Below, piece after piece: positions 1 through 5,842 of a stretch of DNA of 6,966 bases (its first letter is position 1; each line of letters starts with the position of its first letter). The stretch lies in assembly GCA_017469605.1 (NCBI GenBank), contig JAFUGB010000047.1, forward strand, positions 1-6,966, in the 5' to 3' direction. The DNA is from Clostridia bacterium (lineage in GTDB: Bacteria > Bacillota > Clostridia > Christensenellales > Aristaeellaceae). The position numbers and the translations under genes were made by a program. The notes under the pieces are model-generated. The model did no database searches. It was not told where the DNA came from and worked only from the letters and a program-made list of their open reading frames with translations.

Positions 1-367
1 GCGACTGTACCGAGTAATCGCATTTGACGCCGCGGACGGCTTCGATATCCAGCTTGGTTACGGGCTGCTTATAGGCCACCACAGCCAGCGTTTCCAGGGC
101 GGCCTGGGACAGCGATTGCTTCTGGATGGGCTGGAGCAGTTTTTCGATCTGCGGGGCGTAATCGGCCCGGGTGGACAGCTGGATATGGGAGCCGAAACGC
201 TTCAGGCAAATGCCGCGCCGGTTGTAATCATAATCGCTGGCCAGTTCTTCCGCGGCGGCGCTTATTTCCACTTCACTCACTTCAAGCGCGTGGGCCAAAG
301 CGGCGATTTGCAGCGGCTCCCCCGATACAAACAGTATGGCTTCCAGTACTTTGCTAAGCTCAGTCAT
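1..367 (-). CDS. scpB: ScpB, segregation and condensation protein B (3' end missing)
   Basis: ScpB is the winged-helix kleisin partner. With ScpA it binds the SMC ATPase to form the bacterial condensin that compacts and separates chromosomes in the cytoplasm. The visible 122 residues begin MTELSKVLEAILFVSGEPL, the usual ScpB N-terminus, and contain the family motif LSQAALETLAVVAYKQPVT at residues 86-104, followed by RGV at 112-114. About the last third of a normal ScpB lies beyond the left edge, so the gene is cut by the window and not broken. The ATG at 367-365 is preceded by GAGGAG (384-379) with an 11 nt spacer. Only 22 bp separate it from the scpA stop, so the two are almost certainly co-transcribed, as is usual for scpAB. 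Family assignment is secure. Confidence 0.95.
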   Translation of the reverse strand, partial: MTELSKVLEAILFVSGEPLQIAALAHALEVSEVEISAAAEELASDYDYNRRGICLKRFGSHIQLSTRADYAPQIEKLLQPIQKQSLSQAALETLAVVAYKQPVTKLDIEAVRGVKCDYSVQS

Positions 368-389
368 TGAACGCAAGTCTCCTCATTTG

Positions 390-1100
390 TTACGCGCAGG
401 CGACGGAAATGTCGCCGTAGATCCCTTCCTGGGTAAAGGTGATTTTGCCAAGCTTCAACAGCTCCAGCATGGCCAAAAACAGCGTGACCACTTCCTCCCG
501 GGAGGGGCGCACGCTGAGCAACGAAAACAGCGGGACGGCGCCGTGGCGCACATAGCGCAGGATATGGGCCATGCACATGGGCACGGTATGCTCGTCGCGC
601 ACGATGTTTCGCACCCTGGCGGGGCCTTCTTCTATGTCCTTGGGGGTGCGGGCCATGACCCGGGCAAAGGCGTTCAGCAGGCCCTCCAAGGTCAGGCCGG
701 TGATTTCAAAGCTGGGCGGCGGCAGCGGGTACTCCTCGGGCAGCTTATGGTATACCAGCGCGGCCGCCTTTTCAAAGGACTGCATATCCTGGGCGATTTG
801 CTTGAAGGCGGCGTATTCCTCCAATTGACGGATGAAGGCGGCCTCGGGGTCCTCCTCTTCCTCTGCCGGAGGACGGGGAAGTAGCTTATAGCTTTTGATT
901 TCCAGCAGTCTCGCGGCAACCGAAATAAAAGCGCTTGCTTCTTCCATATCCAGCTCGGGCGAATTCTGCACGGCCTGGATATACTGATCGGTGATCTCCG
1001 AAATAAAAATGTCCCGGATATCGATTTTTGCTTTATCCAGCATGAACAGCAGCATGTCCAGCGGCCCGTCAAACTGGCTGAGATGATACGTAATTTCCAT
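390..1100 (-). CDS. scpA: ScpA, segregation and condensation protein A (kleisin)
   Basis: ScpA is the kleisin subunit that bridges the SMC head domains and recruits ScpB. The 236-residue product has the expected length. It opens with the N-terminal kleisin signature FDGPLDMLLFML (residues 10-21), has the conserved helix around AARLLEIKSYKLLPRP (62-77), an acidic linker EEEED at 80-84, and a C-terminal winged-helix segment (about 200-236) with LELLKLGKITFTQE. The ATG is preceded by TGAGGAG at 1111-1105, whose TGA is also the stop codon of the upstream protease gene. Termination there puts ribosomes directly on the scpA site, which suggests translational coupling. It is the middle gene of a protease-scpA-scpB operon, an order seen in many Clostridia. 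Confidence 0.97.
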   Translation of the reverse strand: MEITYHLSQFDGPLDMLLFMLDKAKIDIRDIFISEITDQYIQAVQNSPELDMEEASAFISVAARLLEIKSYKLLPRPPAEEEEDPEAAFIRQLEEYAAFKQIAQDMQSFEKAAALVYHKLPEEYPLPPPSFEITGLTLEGLLNAFARVMARTPKDIEEGPARVRNIVRDEHTVPMCMAHILRYVRHGAVPLFSLLSVRPSREEVVTLFLAMLELLKLGKITFTQEGIYGDISVACA

Positions 1101-1108
1101 AGAGCTCC

Positions 1109-1936
1109 TCAGGAAAGACCAAACAGCGTCAAGAAAAATTGCACTTCGCCGCCCTGGATGAAATGTGTCACCGCGGAAATCAGCCGGGAAAAAACATCAG
1201 TGACATTCATCAGCACCAGCATGGCCAGCATGCTGACGCGGAACGCCTGGGCGTTCAATTGCAGCTTGCCGCGCAGCAGGATATCGTTGAACACATGGAA
1301 GCCGTCCAGCGGGGGGAAGGGCAGCAGATTGAATACGCACATACCCAGATTGCAAAAGGAGAACTGGTACAGGAATCGCTGAACATGGATCAGCCAGGGC
1401 GTCTGCATATATTTGGCGGCGTCCAGCACGTTATAATATCCGTTGCCGGTGGCTTCCACCCAGATGTATTTGCTGTTCTGCATGATCTGGGTGAAATTAA
1501 CGCCTGAAAAGGAAAGAAAATCCGTGCGGGTGGCAAGCTGGGCGCCCATGGAGAATACCCGGGGATCCCATAGCCTTTCGTTGACAAAAACCATCAGCAC
1601 CGTGGCGAAGGTAAACAACAAAAAATTCATGGTCACGCCCGCGATGGACACCAGAAAATCATCCCGGCGGCCATGCCTGTAGTTGTTTGGATTAACGGGT
1701 ACCGGCTTGGCCCAGCCCATGCCCACGGTGAACATCAGCAGCGTGCCGATCAGGCTCAGGTGCCTAAAAGGATTTAGCGACAGGCGGCCCATGCGCTTGG
1801 CCGTATCGTCTCCGCACAGGTAAGCGATATAGCCATGGGAAATCTCATGCAGCGTCAGCGCGATCAGCACGGCCGGCGCGCGGTACAGCATGAATGTAAA
1901 AAATCCCAAGGGATCCGAGCGCATCCAATCCAGCAA
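1109..1936 (-). CDS. Site-2 protease family (M50) intramembrane metalloprotease
   Basis: This is a polytopic membrane zinc metalloprotease of the minimal S2P group that lacks a PDZ domain. Counted from the TTG at 1936, the 275-residue product has the zinc motif HEISH at 30-34 inside the first hydrophobic helix, the GWAKPVPVNP motif at 74-83, a second hydrophobic helix around 98-119, and the third zinc-ligand motif NLLPFPPLDG at 203-212. Its aspartate completes the HExxH + D metal site, so it should be active. Substrate unknown. Start choice: the frame stays open to a TTG at 1954, but GGGAGGT at 1948-1942 lies inside that extension and is correctly spaced for the TTG at 1936-1934. The ATG at 1924 would be too far away. 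The gene is the promoter-proximal member of the scpAB operon, and its role there is unclear. Confidence 0.9.
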   Translation of the reverse strand: MLDWMRSDPLGFFTFMLYRAPAVLIALTLHEISHGYIAYLCGDDTAKRMGRLSLNPFRHLSLIGTLLMFTVGMGWAKPVPVNPNNYRHGRRDDFLVSIAGVTMNFLLFTFATVLMVFVNERLWDPRVFSMGAQLATRTDFLSFSGVNFTQIMQNSKYIWVEATGNGYYNVLDAAKYMQTPWLIHVQRFLYQFSFCNLGMCVFNLLPFPPLDGFHVFNDILLRGKLQLNAQAFRVSMLAMLVLMNVTDVFSRLISAVTHFIQGGEVQFFLTLFGLS

Positions 1937-1971
1937 AGCGTTACCTCCCAACAAGCAGAATGAACGAGTAT

Positions 1972-2000
1972 ATTATACGATATTTTTAAGGGATTGACAA
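1972..2000 (-). promoter_or_regulatory. Sigma-A-type promoter for the protease-scpA-scpB operon
   Basis: Read on the minus strand, TTGTCA (2000-1995, 5 of 6 consensus bases) is separated by 17 bp from a perfect TATAAT (1977-1972). Transcription would begin near 1965, about 28 nt before the TTG start codon. The -35 overlaps a plus-strand TTGACA, so the two divergent promoters would share DNA. Inferred from consensus match only. Confidence 0.75.
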
Positions 2001-2032
2001 GGTTGTGCGTTTTTGCTTTTATATGCTATGAT
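1994..2032 (+). promoter_or_regulatory. Candidate promoter(s) for the MGMT-family gene
   Basis: A perfect TTGACA sits at 1994-1999. With 17 bp spacing the -10 would be TTTTAT (2017-2022, 4 of 6). A better -10, the extended element TGCTATGAT at 2024-2032, lies too far from TTGACA and would have to work with a poor TTGTGC at 2003-2008 or on its own. Which pair is used cannot be settled from sequence. Either places the transcript start roughly 15-30 nt before the gene. Confidence 0.55.
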
Positions 2033-2055
2033 GAATGTGAATATCAGGGAATCAG

Positions 2056-2370
2056 GTGATCATCTTGCCCGGAACCTTTGAAAAAGTTTATGAAATTGTC
2101 CGCTGCATTCCCGCGGGGCGCGTGGCCAGCTACGGACAGATCGCCCGGCTCTGCGGCATGCCCCGGGGAGCGCGCATCGTGGGCTATGCCATGGCGGCCT
2201 GCAAGGAGACGGGCGTACCCTGCCACCGGGTGGTGGACGCGCAGGGCCGCACCAAGAAAGCCTTTGACACCTTCCTGCCGGATACCCAGCGCATGCGGCT
2301 GGAGGATGAGGGTGTGGGCTTCCTCCTGGATGGCCGAGTGAACATGGCTGAATACCAATGGGAAAAATGA
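2056..2370 (+). CDS. MGMT-family DNA-binding-domain protein (alkyltransferase-like, Cys retained)
   Basis: At 104 residues this is only the C-terminal helix-turn-helix/active-site domain of O6-alkylguanine-DNA alkyltransferases, without the N-terminal domain of Ogt, Ada or human MGMT. Visible hallmarks are the base-flipping Tyr in GRVASYGQIA (Tyr26), the arginine finger in GARIVG (Arg40), and the active-site motif PCHRVV at 55-60 with Cys56. Classical alkyltransferase-like (ATL) proteins carry Trp at that position, so this one could still accept alkyl groups, or may act as an ATL-type lesion flag. The loop before PCHRV (KETGV) is shorter than in true MGMTs and lacks the usual Asn. Start: GTG 2056 has a weak AGGGA upstream. 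TTG 2065 has AGGTGATC (2054-2061), an 8-base match to the 16S 3' end, and gives a protein three residues shorter. Both are plausible. It converges on asnB. Confidence 0.85.
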   Translation: MIILPGTFEKVYEIVRCIPAGRVASYGQIARLCGMPRGARIVGYAMAACKETGVPCHRVVDAQGRTKKAFDTFLPDTQRMRLEDEGVGFLLDGRVNMAEYQWEK

Positions 2371-2400
2371 AAAGGCTGTAATGCCATTGTGCGGGAAAGC

Positions 2401-2431
2401 GGGGCAAAGGGCGTCATACGCCGCTGGCCCC
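2401..2431. repeat. Inverted repeat across the asnB stop codon
   Basis: GGGGC (2401-2405) pairs with GCCCC (2427-2431), and inside it GGCG (2410-2413) pairs with CGCC (2419-2422), giving a two-part hairpin whose loop contains the asnB stop. It lies between the ends of two convergent genes, where a bidirectional terminator is expected, but no U-tract follows on either strand, so an intrinsic terminator cannot be claimed. The remaining gap (2371-2400) shows nothing else. Confidence 0.35.
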
Positions 2432-3994
2432 GTAATTGCTCAGCACCCGGGCCGAGGGATCGTCCACGTCGCAGCCGGGCCAGGGTTTGTTGGGCATCCA
2501 GTAATCGGGGATCATGGCGGCCTGGCCGGGATAATACCGCTCAAACAGCTCCCGGTAGAGCAGGCTTTCCTTGGTGAAGGGGCGGCGATAATCATATTTC
2601 GCCGCTTTTTCTGAAAAATCTTTGTCGGTATAGGCGCGCTCCGCCAGGGCTTTCAGGTCGTTCACCATGGAGTGCCCTACGGCGTCGGAAAAGGCCGCCT
2701 TCTGCCGCCATAAAATCTCATCCGGCAGGATATGATCCTGGGAAAAGGCCTTGCGGATCAGGTATTTGCCCATGCTGTGCCGGTTCATTTTCAGCTCCGG
2801 GTCAATGCTCATGGCGTAGCGGACGAATTTCAGATCGCCAAAGGGCACCCGGGCCTCCAGGCTGTTGACGGAAATGCACCGATCGGCCCGCAGCACATCG
2901 TACACGTGCAGCTCCCGGACGCGCTTTTCTGCCTCCTCCTGGAAGGCGGCGGCGCTGGGGGCAAAATCGGTATACTTGTAGCCGAACAATTCGTCGGAAA
3001 TCTCGCCCGTCAGCAGCACCCGGACGTCCGTGTGCTCGTGGATCCATTTGCATACCAGGTACATGCCGATGGAGGCGCGGATGGTGGTGATATCCCAGGT
3101 GCCCAGCAGCTCCACAACCGTTGGCAGGGCATCGATCACATCCTTTTCGGAGATGATCACCTCCGTGTGCTCGCTGCCGATGTAATCGGCCACCATCCGG
3201 GCGTATTTCAGATCGATGGCGTCGATGTCCATGCCAATGGCGAAGGTGCGGATGGGCTTTTTGAGCATCTTTTGCGCAATGGCGCAGACCAGGGAGGAAT
3301 CCAGCCCGCCGGAAAGCAGGAACCCGATGGGCGCGTCGGCGTCCAGCCGCTTTTCCACGCCATCCATCAGCAATCTGCGCAATTTGGCGCAGACCTCCTC
3401 CTCGGTCTTCATGGTGAAATAGCCCACGTAGGCGGGGTCGGCGTATTGGATGAACTGCCCGTCCATCCAGTAATGCCCCGGCGGGAAGGGCAGGATCTGT
3501 TCGCACAGGCCCATCAGGTTCTTGGGCTCGCTGGCAAAGGCCCATTCGCCGTCGGGCAGCCTGCCGTAATACAGGGGCCGGATGCCGATGGGGTCCCGGG
3601 CGGCGATCAGCTTTTTCCGCGTGCCGTCATAGAGCAGCAGGGCAAATTCCGCGTCCAGGGTTTTGAACATCTCGATGCCGTATTCGTGATACAAAGGGAG
3701 CAAAATCTCACAGTCGTACTGGCTGTGCAGCTCGTATTTGGAAAGCAGTCGATCCCGCAGGGGACGAAAGCCGTACAATTCACCGTTGCACACCACGGCG
3801 TCCCCGTTCATGCGAAAGGGCTGCATGCCCCTTTCGTCCAGGCCCATGATGGCCAGGCGGTGGAAGCCCAGGTAGCCGATGGGAATTTTCTCAAACCGGC
3901 TCATGTCCGGCCCCCGGGAAACGGTCCTGTCAAAGCAGGCTTTCAGGGTCTCTGCCGGGATCGATTTGCTGGTCACGCCGAAAATGGAACACAT
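2414..3994 (-). CDS. asnB: Asparagine synthetase B, glutamine-hydrolysing
   Basis: It converts aspartate, ATP and glutamine to asparagine, AMP, PPi and glutamate in the cytoplasm. The 526-residue product has two domains. The N-terminal class II glutamine amidotransferase (about 2-190) has Cys2 as nucleophile once Met1 is removed (MCSIFGV), RGPD at 27-30, HRLAI at 45-49 and CNGELY at 69-74. The C-terminal synthase (about 200-520) has the PPi-loop SGGLDSS at 228-234, GEISDELFGY at 330-339, YDVLRADR at 365-372 and LEARVPFGD at 379-387. The last motifs resemble the E. coli AsnB/eukaryotic ASNS branch. The frame extends to 4066, but the ATG at 3994 is certain because Cys must follow Met, and GGAGGTG (4007-4001) sits 6 nt upstream. 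Expression is controlled by a T-box leader. It is divergent from glnA, which supplies its nitrogen donor. Confidence 0.97.
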   Translation of the reverse strand: MCSIFGVTSKSIPAETLKACFDRTVSRGPDMSRFEKIPIGYLGFHRLAIMGLDERGMQPFRMNGDAVVCNGELYGFRPLRDRLLSKYELHSQYDCEILLPLYHEYGIEMFKTLDAEFALLLYDGTRKKLIAARDPIGIRPLYYGRLPDGEWAFASEPKNLMGLCEQILPFPPGHYWMDGQFIQYADPAYVGYFTMKTEEEVCAKLRRLLMDGVEKRLDADAPIGFLLSGGLDSSLVCAIAQKMLKKPIRTFAIGMDIDAIDLKYARMVADYIGSEHTEVIISEKDVIDALPTVVELLGTWDITTIRASIGMYLVCKWIHEHTDVRVLLTGEISDELFGYKYTDFAPSAAAFQEEAEKRVRELHVYDVLRADRCISVNSLEARVPFGDLKFVRYAMSIDPELKMNRHSMGKYLIRKAFSQDHILPDEILWRQKAAFSDAVGHSMVNDLKALAERAYTDKDFSEKAAKYDYRRPFTKESLLYRELFERYYPGQAAMIPDYWMPNKPWPGCDVDDPSARVLSNYGASGV

Positions 3995-4275
3995 AAAAGG
4001 CACCTCCGTTTTTGTGCGGCATCGTCCTTGTATTTCAGGACGAAGGCCGCCGCTCCGTGGTGCCACCTGATTTGCTTCTCTTTCCGGGCTCTATCAAGCC
4101 CCGGCGGTTGTAACGTGCCGCCTGTCACGCCGCCCCTAATTGGCCAAAGCCTTTGGGTTTGGACTTGGAAGGGTTCTTCCTTTGGCTTGTCCTGCGGGAT
4201 TTTCACCGTCGCCCGCTCTCTGAGAGGTCCAGATGCCAAAGTACTTTGCTTCCGCAACGCTTTGATGTGAAATTT
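3995..4275 (-). ncRNA. T-box leader of asnB, probably tRNA-Asn responsive
   Basis: The leader has all main T-box parts on the minus strand. Stem I base is GGAAG (4253-4249) with CUUCC (4171-4167), and above it CUUUGGC pairs with GCCAAAG. The internal loop has AGUA (4245-4242) opposite GAAGAACC, which holds the codon AAC at 4175-4173. AGAGAG (4221-4216) and GGUGAAA (4207-4201) mark distal stem I. A stem III hairpin spans 4104-4084. The T-box AGGTGGCACCACGG lies at 4068-4055. Its bulge begins UGGC, which pairs with GCCA, the acceptor end of tRNA-Asn (discriminator G). The antiterminator AGG/CCU plus ACG/CGU competes with a hairpin at 4050-4016. That hairpin is followed by ACAAAAACGG and not by a U-run, so regulation may act on translation. 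GAA is a second possible specifier reading. Confidence 0.9.
4016..4050 (-). promoter_or_regulatory. Terminator-like/sequestering hairpin of the asnB T-box leader
   Basis: On the transcript GCGGC (4050-4046) and CGUCCU (4042-4037) pair with AGGACG (4028-4023) and GCCGC (4020-4016). CGUCCU is also the 3' half of the antiterminator, so the two folds exclude each other. No U-tract follows. In this alternative fold the released T-box GGCACC (4064-4059) can pair with GGUGCC (4004-3999), part of which is the ribosome binding site. Confidence 0.7.
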
Positions 4276-4281
4276 GCGGGC

Positions 4282-4311
4282 ATTGTAGCACCGAAAAAAC
4301 GGATTTGTCAA
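4282..4311 (-). promoter_or_regulatory. Sigma-A-type promoter of asnB
   Basis: On the minus strand a perfect TTGACA (4311-4306) is followed after 18 bp by TACAAT (4287-4282, 5 of 6), which is preceded by TGC to form an extended -10. The predicted start is near 4275, giving the T-box leader of about 280 nt. Confidence 0.85.
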
Positions 4312-4316
4312 CCCCG

Positions 4317-4351
4317 AAAACAATCAAAAAACAATACAGCGGGAAAACAAT
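4317..4351. repeat. Three direct copies of AAAACAAT between the asnB and glnA promoters
   Basis: Exact AAAACAAT octamers occur at 4317-4324, 4328-4335 and 4344-4351, with start-to-start distances of 11 and 16 bp. They fill the space between the two divergent -35 boxes. They could be A-rich UP-elements or a regulator site, or a by-product of local A-richness. Confidence 0.5.
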
Positions 4352-4359
4352 TCCTCCCC

Positions 4360-4388
4360 TTGACTTTGGATTATTGCGGTGATAAGAT
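4360..4388 (+). promoter_or_regulatory. Extended -10 promoter of glnA
   Basis: TTGACT (4360-4365, 5 of 6) is followed after 17 bp by TAAGAT (4383-4388, 4 of 6) with TGA directly before it, an extended -10. Transcription would begin near 4395, just upstream of the attenuator hairpin. Confidence 0.75.
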
Positions 4389-4398
4389 GAGCCCAGTA

Positions 4399-4412
4399 AG
4401 GCAAGGGAGCCT
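4399..4412 (+). promoter_or_regulatory. ANTAR-type antiterminator hairpin in the glnA leader
   Basis: AGGC and GCCU enclose the six-base loop AAGGGA (4403-4408), with A at loop position 1 and G at position 4. This is the loop pattern recognised by ANTAR proteins such as EutV. The whole element lies inside the 5' arm of the glnA terminator, so forming it blocks the terminator. Known ANTAR targets have two such hairpins. I see only one here, and the predicted start leaves no room for another. Confidence 0.6.
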
Positions 4413-4448
4413 GGCCATTTCGGTTCCCTTGCCCTTTTTATTTTTCTT
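4400..4448 (+). terminator. Intrinsic terminator (attenuator) in the glnA leader
   Basis: A 12-bp stem pairs 4400-4411 (GGCAAGGGAGCC) with 4422-4433 (GGTTCCCTTGCC), including one G-U pair, around a 10-base loop. A U-rich tract follows at 4435-4448. It sits between the glnA promoter and the ribosome binding site AAGGAGG (4450-4456), so read-through is needed for glnA expression. The downstream ANTAR gene is the obvious candidate antiterminator. Confidence 0.9.
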
Positions 4449-4465
4449 GAAGGAGGCTGTCCGTC

Positions 4466-5797
4466 ATGAGCAGGTACAGCAAGGAAGACGTTATCCGCAT
4501 GGTGCGCGAAGGCGACGTGGAGTTCATCCGCATGCAATTTACCGATATTTTCGGCCAGCTGAAAAACGTGGCCATCACCGCCAGCCAAATCGAAAAGGCC
4601 GTCAACAACGAAATCATGATCGACGGCAGCAGCATCGAGGGCTTTGTGCGCATCAACGAAAGCGACCAGTGCCTGCGCCCCGACCTGGATACCTTCACCA
4701 TTCTGCCCTGGCGGCCCCAGCACGGGAAGGTGGCGCGGCTGATCTGCGATGTGTACAACCCGGACGGAACGCCCTTTGCCGGCGATCCCCGCGGCGTGCT
4801 GAAAAAGGTGCTGAAAAAAGCCGCTGATATGGGGTATTCCTTTAACGTGGGGCCTGAAATGGAGTTTTTCCTGTTCCAGACCGACGAACTGGGCCGCCCC
4901 ACCACCACCACGGGCGATGAAGCGGGCTATTTTGACCTGGGGCCCCTGGATCATGGCGAAAGCACCCGGCGCGAAATCTGCATGAGCCTGGAGCTGATGG
5001 GGTTTGAAATTGAAGCCAGCCACCACGAGGTTGCCGCCGGCCAGCATGAAATCGACTTCAAATATACCGATGCGCTGACCTCCGCCGACAACATCATGAC
5101 CTTTAAACTGGCCGTCAAGACCCTGGCCCAGAAGAATGGCCTGCACGCCACCTTCATGCCCAAGCCCGTTTTTGGCATCAACGGCAGCGGCATGCACACC
5201 AACATGAGCCTGTTCAAGGACGGGAAAAACGTGTTTGCCGATCCCGCCGATAAGCGGGGCCTTTCCAGGGAAGCCTATTCCTTTATCGCCGGCATCCTGG
5301 CGCATGTGCGCGGCATGGCGGCCATCACAAACCCCTTGGTCAACAGCTACAAGCGTCTGGTGCCAGGCTATGAAGCCCCTTGCTACCTGGCCTGGAGCGC
5401 CAGCAACCGCAGCGCCCTGATCCGCATCCCCGCCGCCCGGGGCATGGGTACCCGGGTGGAGCTGCGCTGCCCCGATCCCAGCTGCAACCCCTATCTCAAC
5501 ATGGCGGTGTGCCTGGCGGCGGGCCTGGATGGCATCGAAAAGGGGATGACCCCGCCGGATGAGATCACCGAGAACATTTTTGCCATGGACGGCGCCACCC
5601 GGGCGGCCCGGGGCATCAAATCCCTGCCCGGCACCCTGCGGGAGGCCATCGACTGCCTGAAGGCGGATAAGGTCATCTGCGGCGCACTGGGCGAGCATGT
5701 CCTTTCCCAGTATGTGGAAGGCAAGGAAAAGGAATGGGACGCCTATCGTACTCATGTGAGCCAATGGGAAATTGAACGATATTTGGTTATGTACTGA
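4466..5797 (+). CDS. glnA: Glutamine synthetase, type I (GSI-alpha)
   Basis: It condenses glutamate and ammonia with ATP to form glutamine, the main entry of ammonium into metabolism, and acts as a cytoplasmic dodecamer. The 443-residue product matches Bacillus-type GSI-alpha in length. Visible motifs are DGSSIEGF at 53-60 with the feedback-inhibition Arg62 just after it, GPEMEFFLF at 129-137 and the HHEVAAGQHE metal-binding region at 186-195. Further on are NGSGMHTN at 239-246, the flap NSYKRLVPGYEAP at 293-305 (Glu303), and NRSALIRIPA at 314-323. The adenylylation loop with Tyr of the GSI-beta type is absent, so control is by feedback and expression and not by adenylylation. The ATG has AAGGAGG 9 nt upstream. 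The gene heads an operon with the ANTAR gene 45 bp downstream. Its promoter is followed by an attenuator. Confidence 0.98.
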   Translation: MSRYSKEDVIRMVREGDVEFIRMQFTDIFGQLKNVAITASQIEKAVNNEIMIDGSSIEGFVRINESDQCLRPDLDTFTILPWRPQHGKVARLICDVYNPDGTPFAGDPRGVLKKVLKKAADMGYSFNVGPEMEFFLFQTDELGRPTTTTGDEAGYFDLGPLDHGESTRREICMSLELMGFEIEASHHEVAAGQHEIDFKYTDALTSADNIMTFKLAVKTLAQKNGLHATFMPKPVFGINGSGMHTNMSLFKDGKNVFADPADKRGLSREAYSFIAGILAHVRGMAAITNPLVNSYKRLVPGYEAPCYLAWSASNRSALIRIPAARGMGTRVELRCPDPSCNPYLNMAVCLAAGLDGIEKGMTPPDEITENIFAMDGATRAARGIKSLPGTLREAIDCLKADKVICGALGEHVLSQYVEGKEKEWDAYRTHVSQWEIERYLVMY

Positions 5798-5842
5798 TTC
5801 CGCTGGGGGATAGGACGCATCGCCGGGAAGGGGGAGTGGACG

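Noticed and set aside
336..884. 182-codon plus-strand frame opposite scpA
   Set aside because: It is antisense to scpA and crosses the scpA-scpB junction, with no motif in its translation.
4016..4050. Calling the asnB leader hairpin a Rho-independent terminator
   Set aside because: The transcript after the stem reads ACAAAAACGG, with no U-run. The U-like run is only on the other strand.
3995..4066. 24-residue N-terminal extension of asnB
   Set aside because: It would bury the catalytic Cys, which must follow the initiator Met, and it covers the T-box hairpin and the ribosome binding site.
2732..4270. 512-codon open frame on the plus strand opposite asnB and its leader
   Set aside because: It is a codon-bias shadow of asnB. 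It would also run through the T-box leader, and it shows no family motif.
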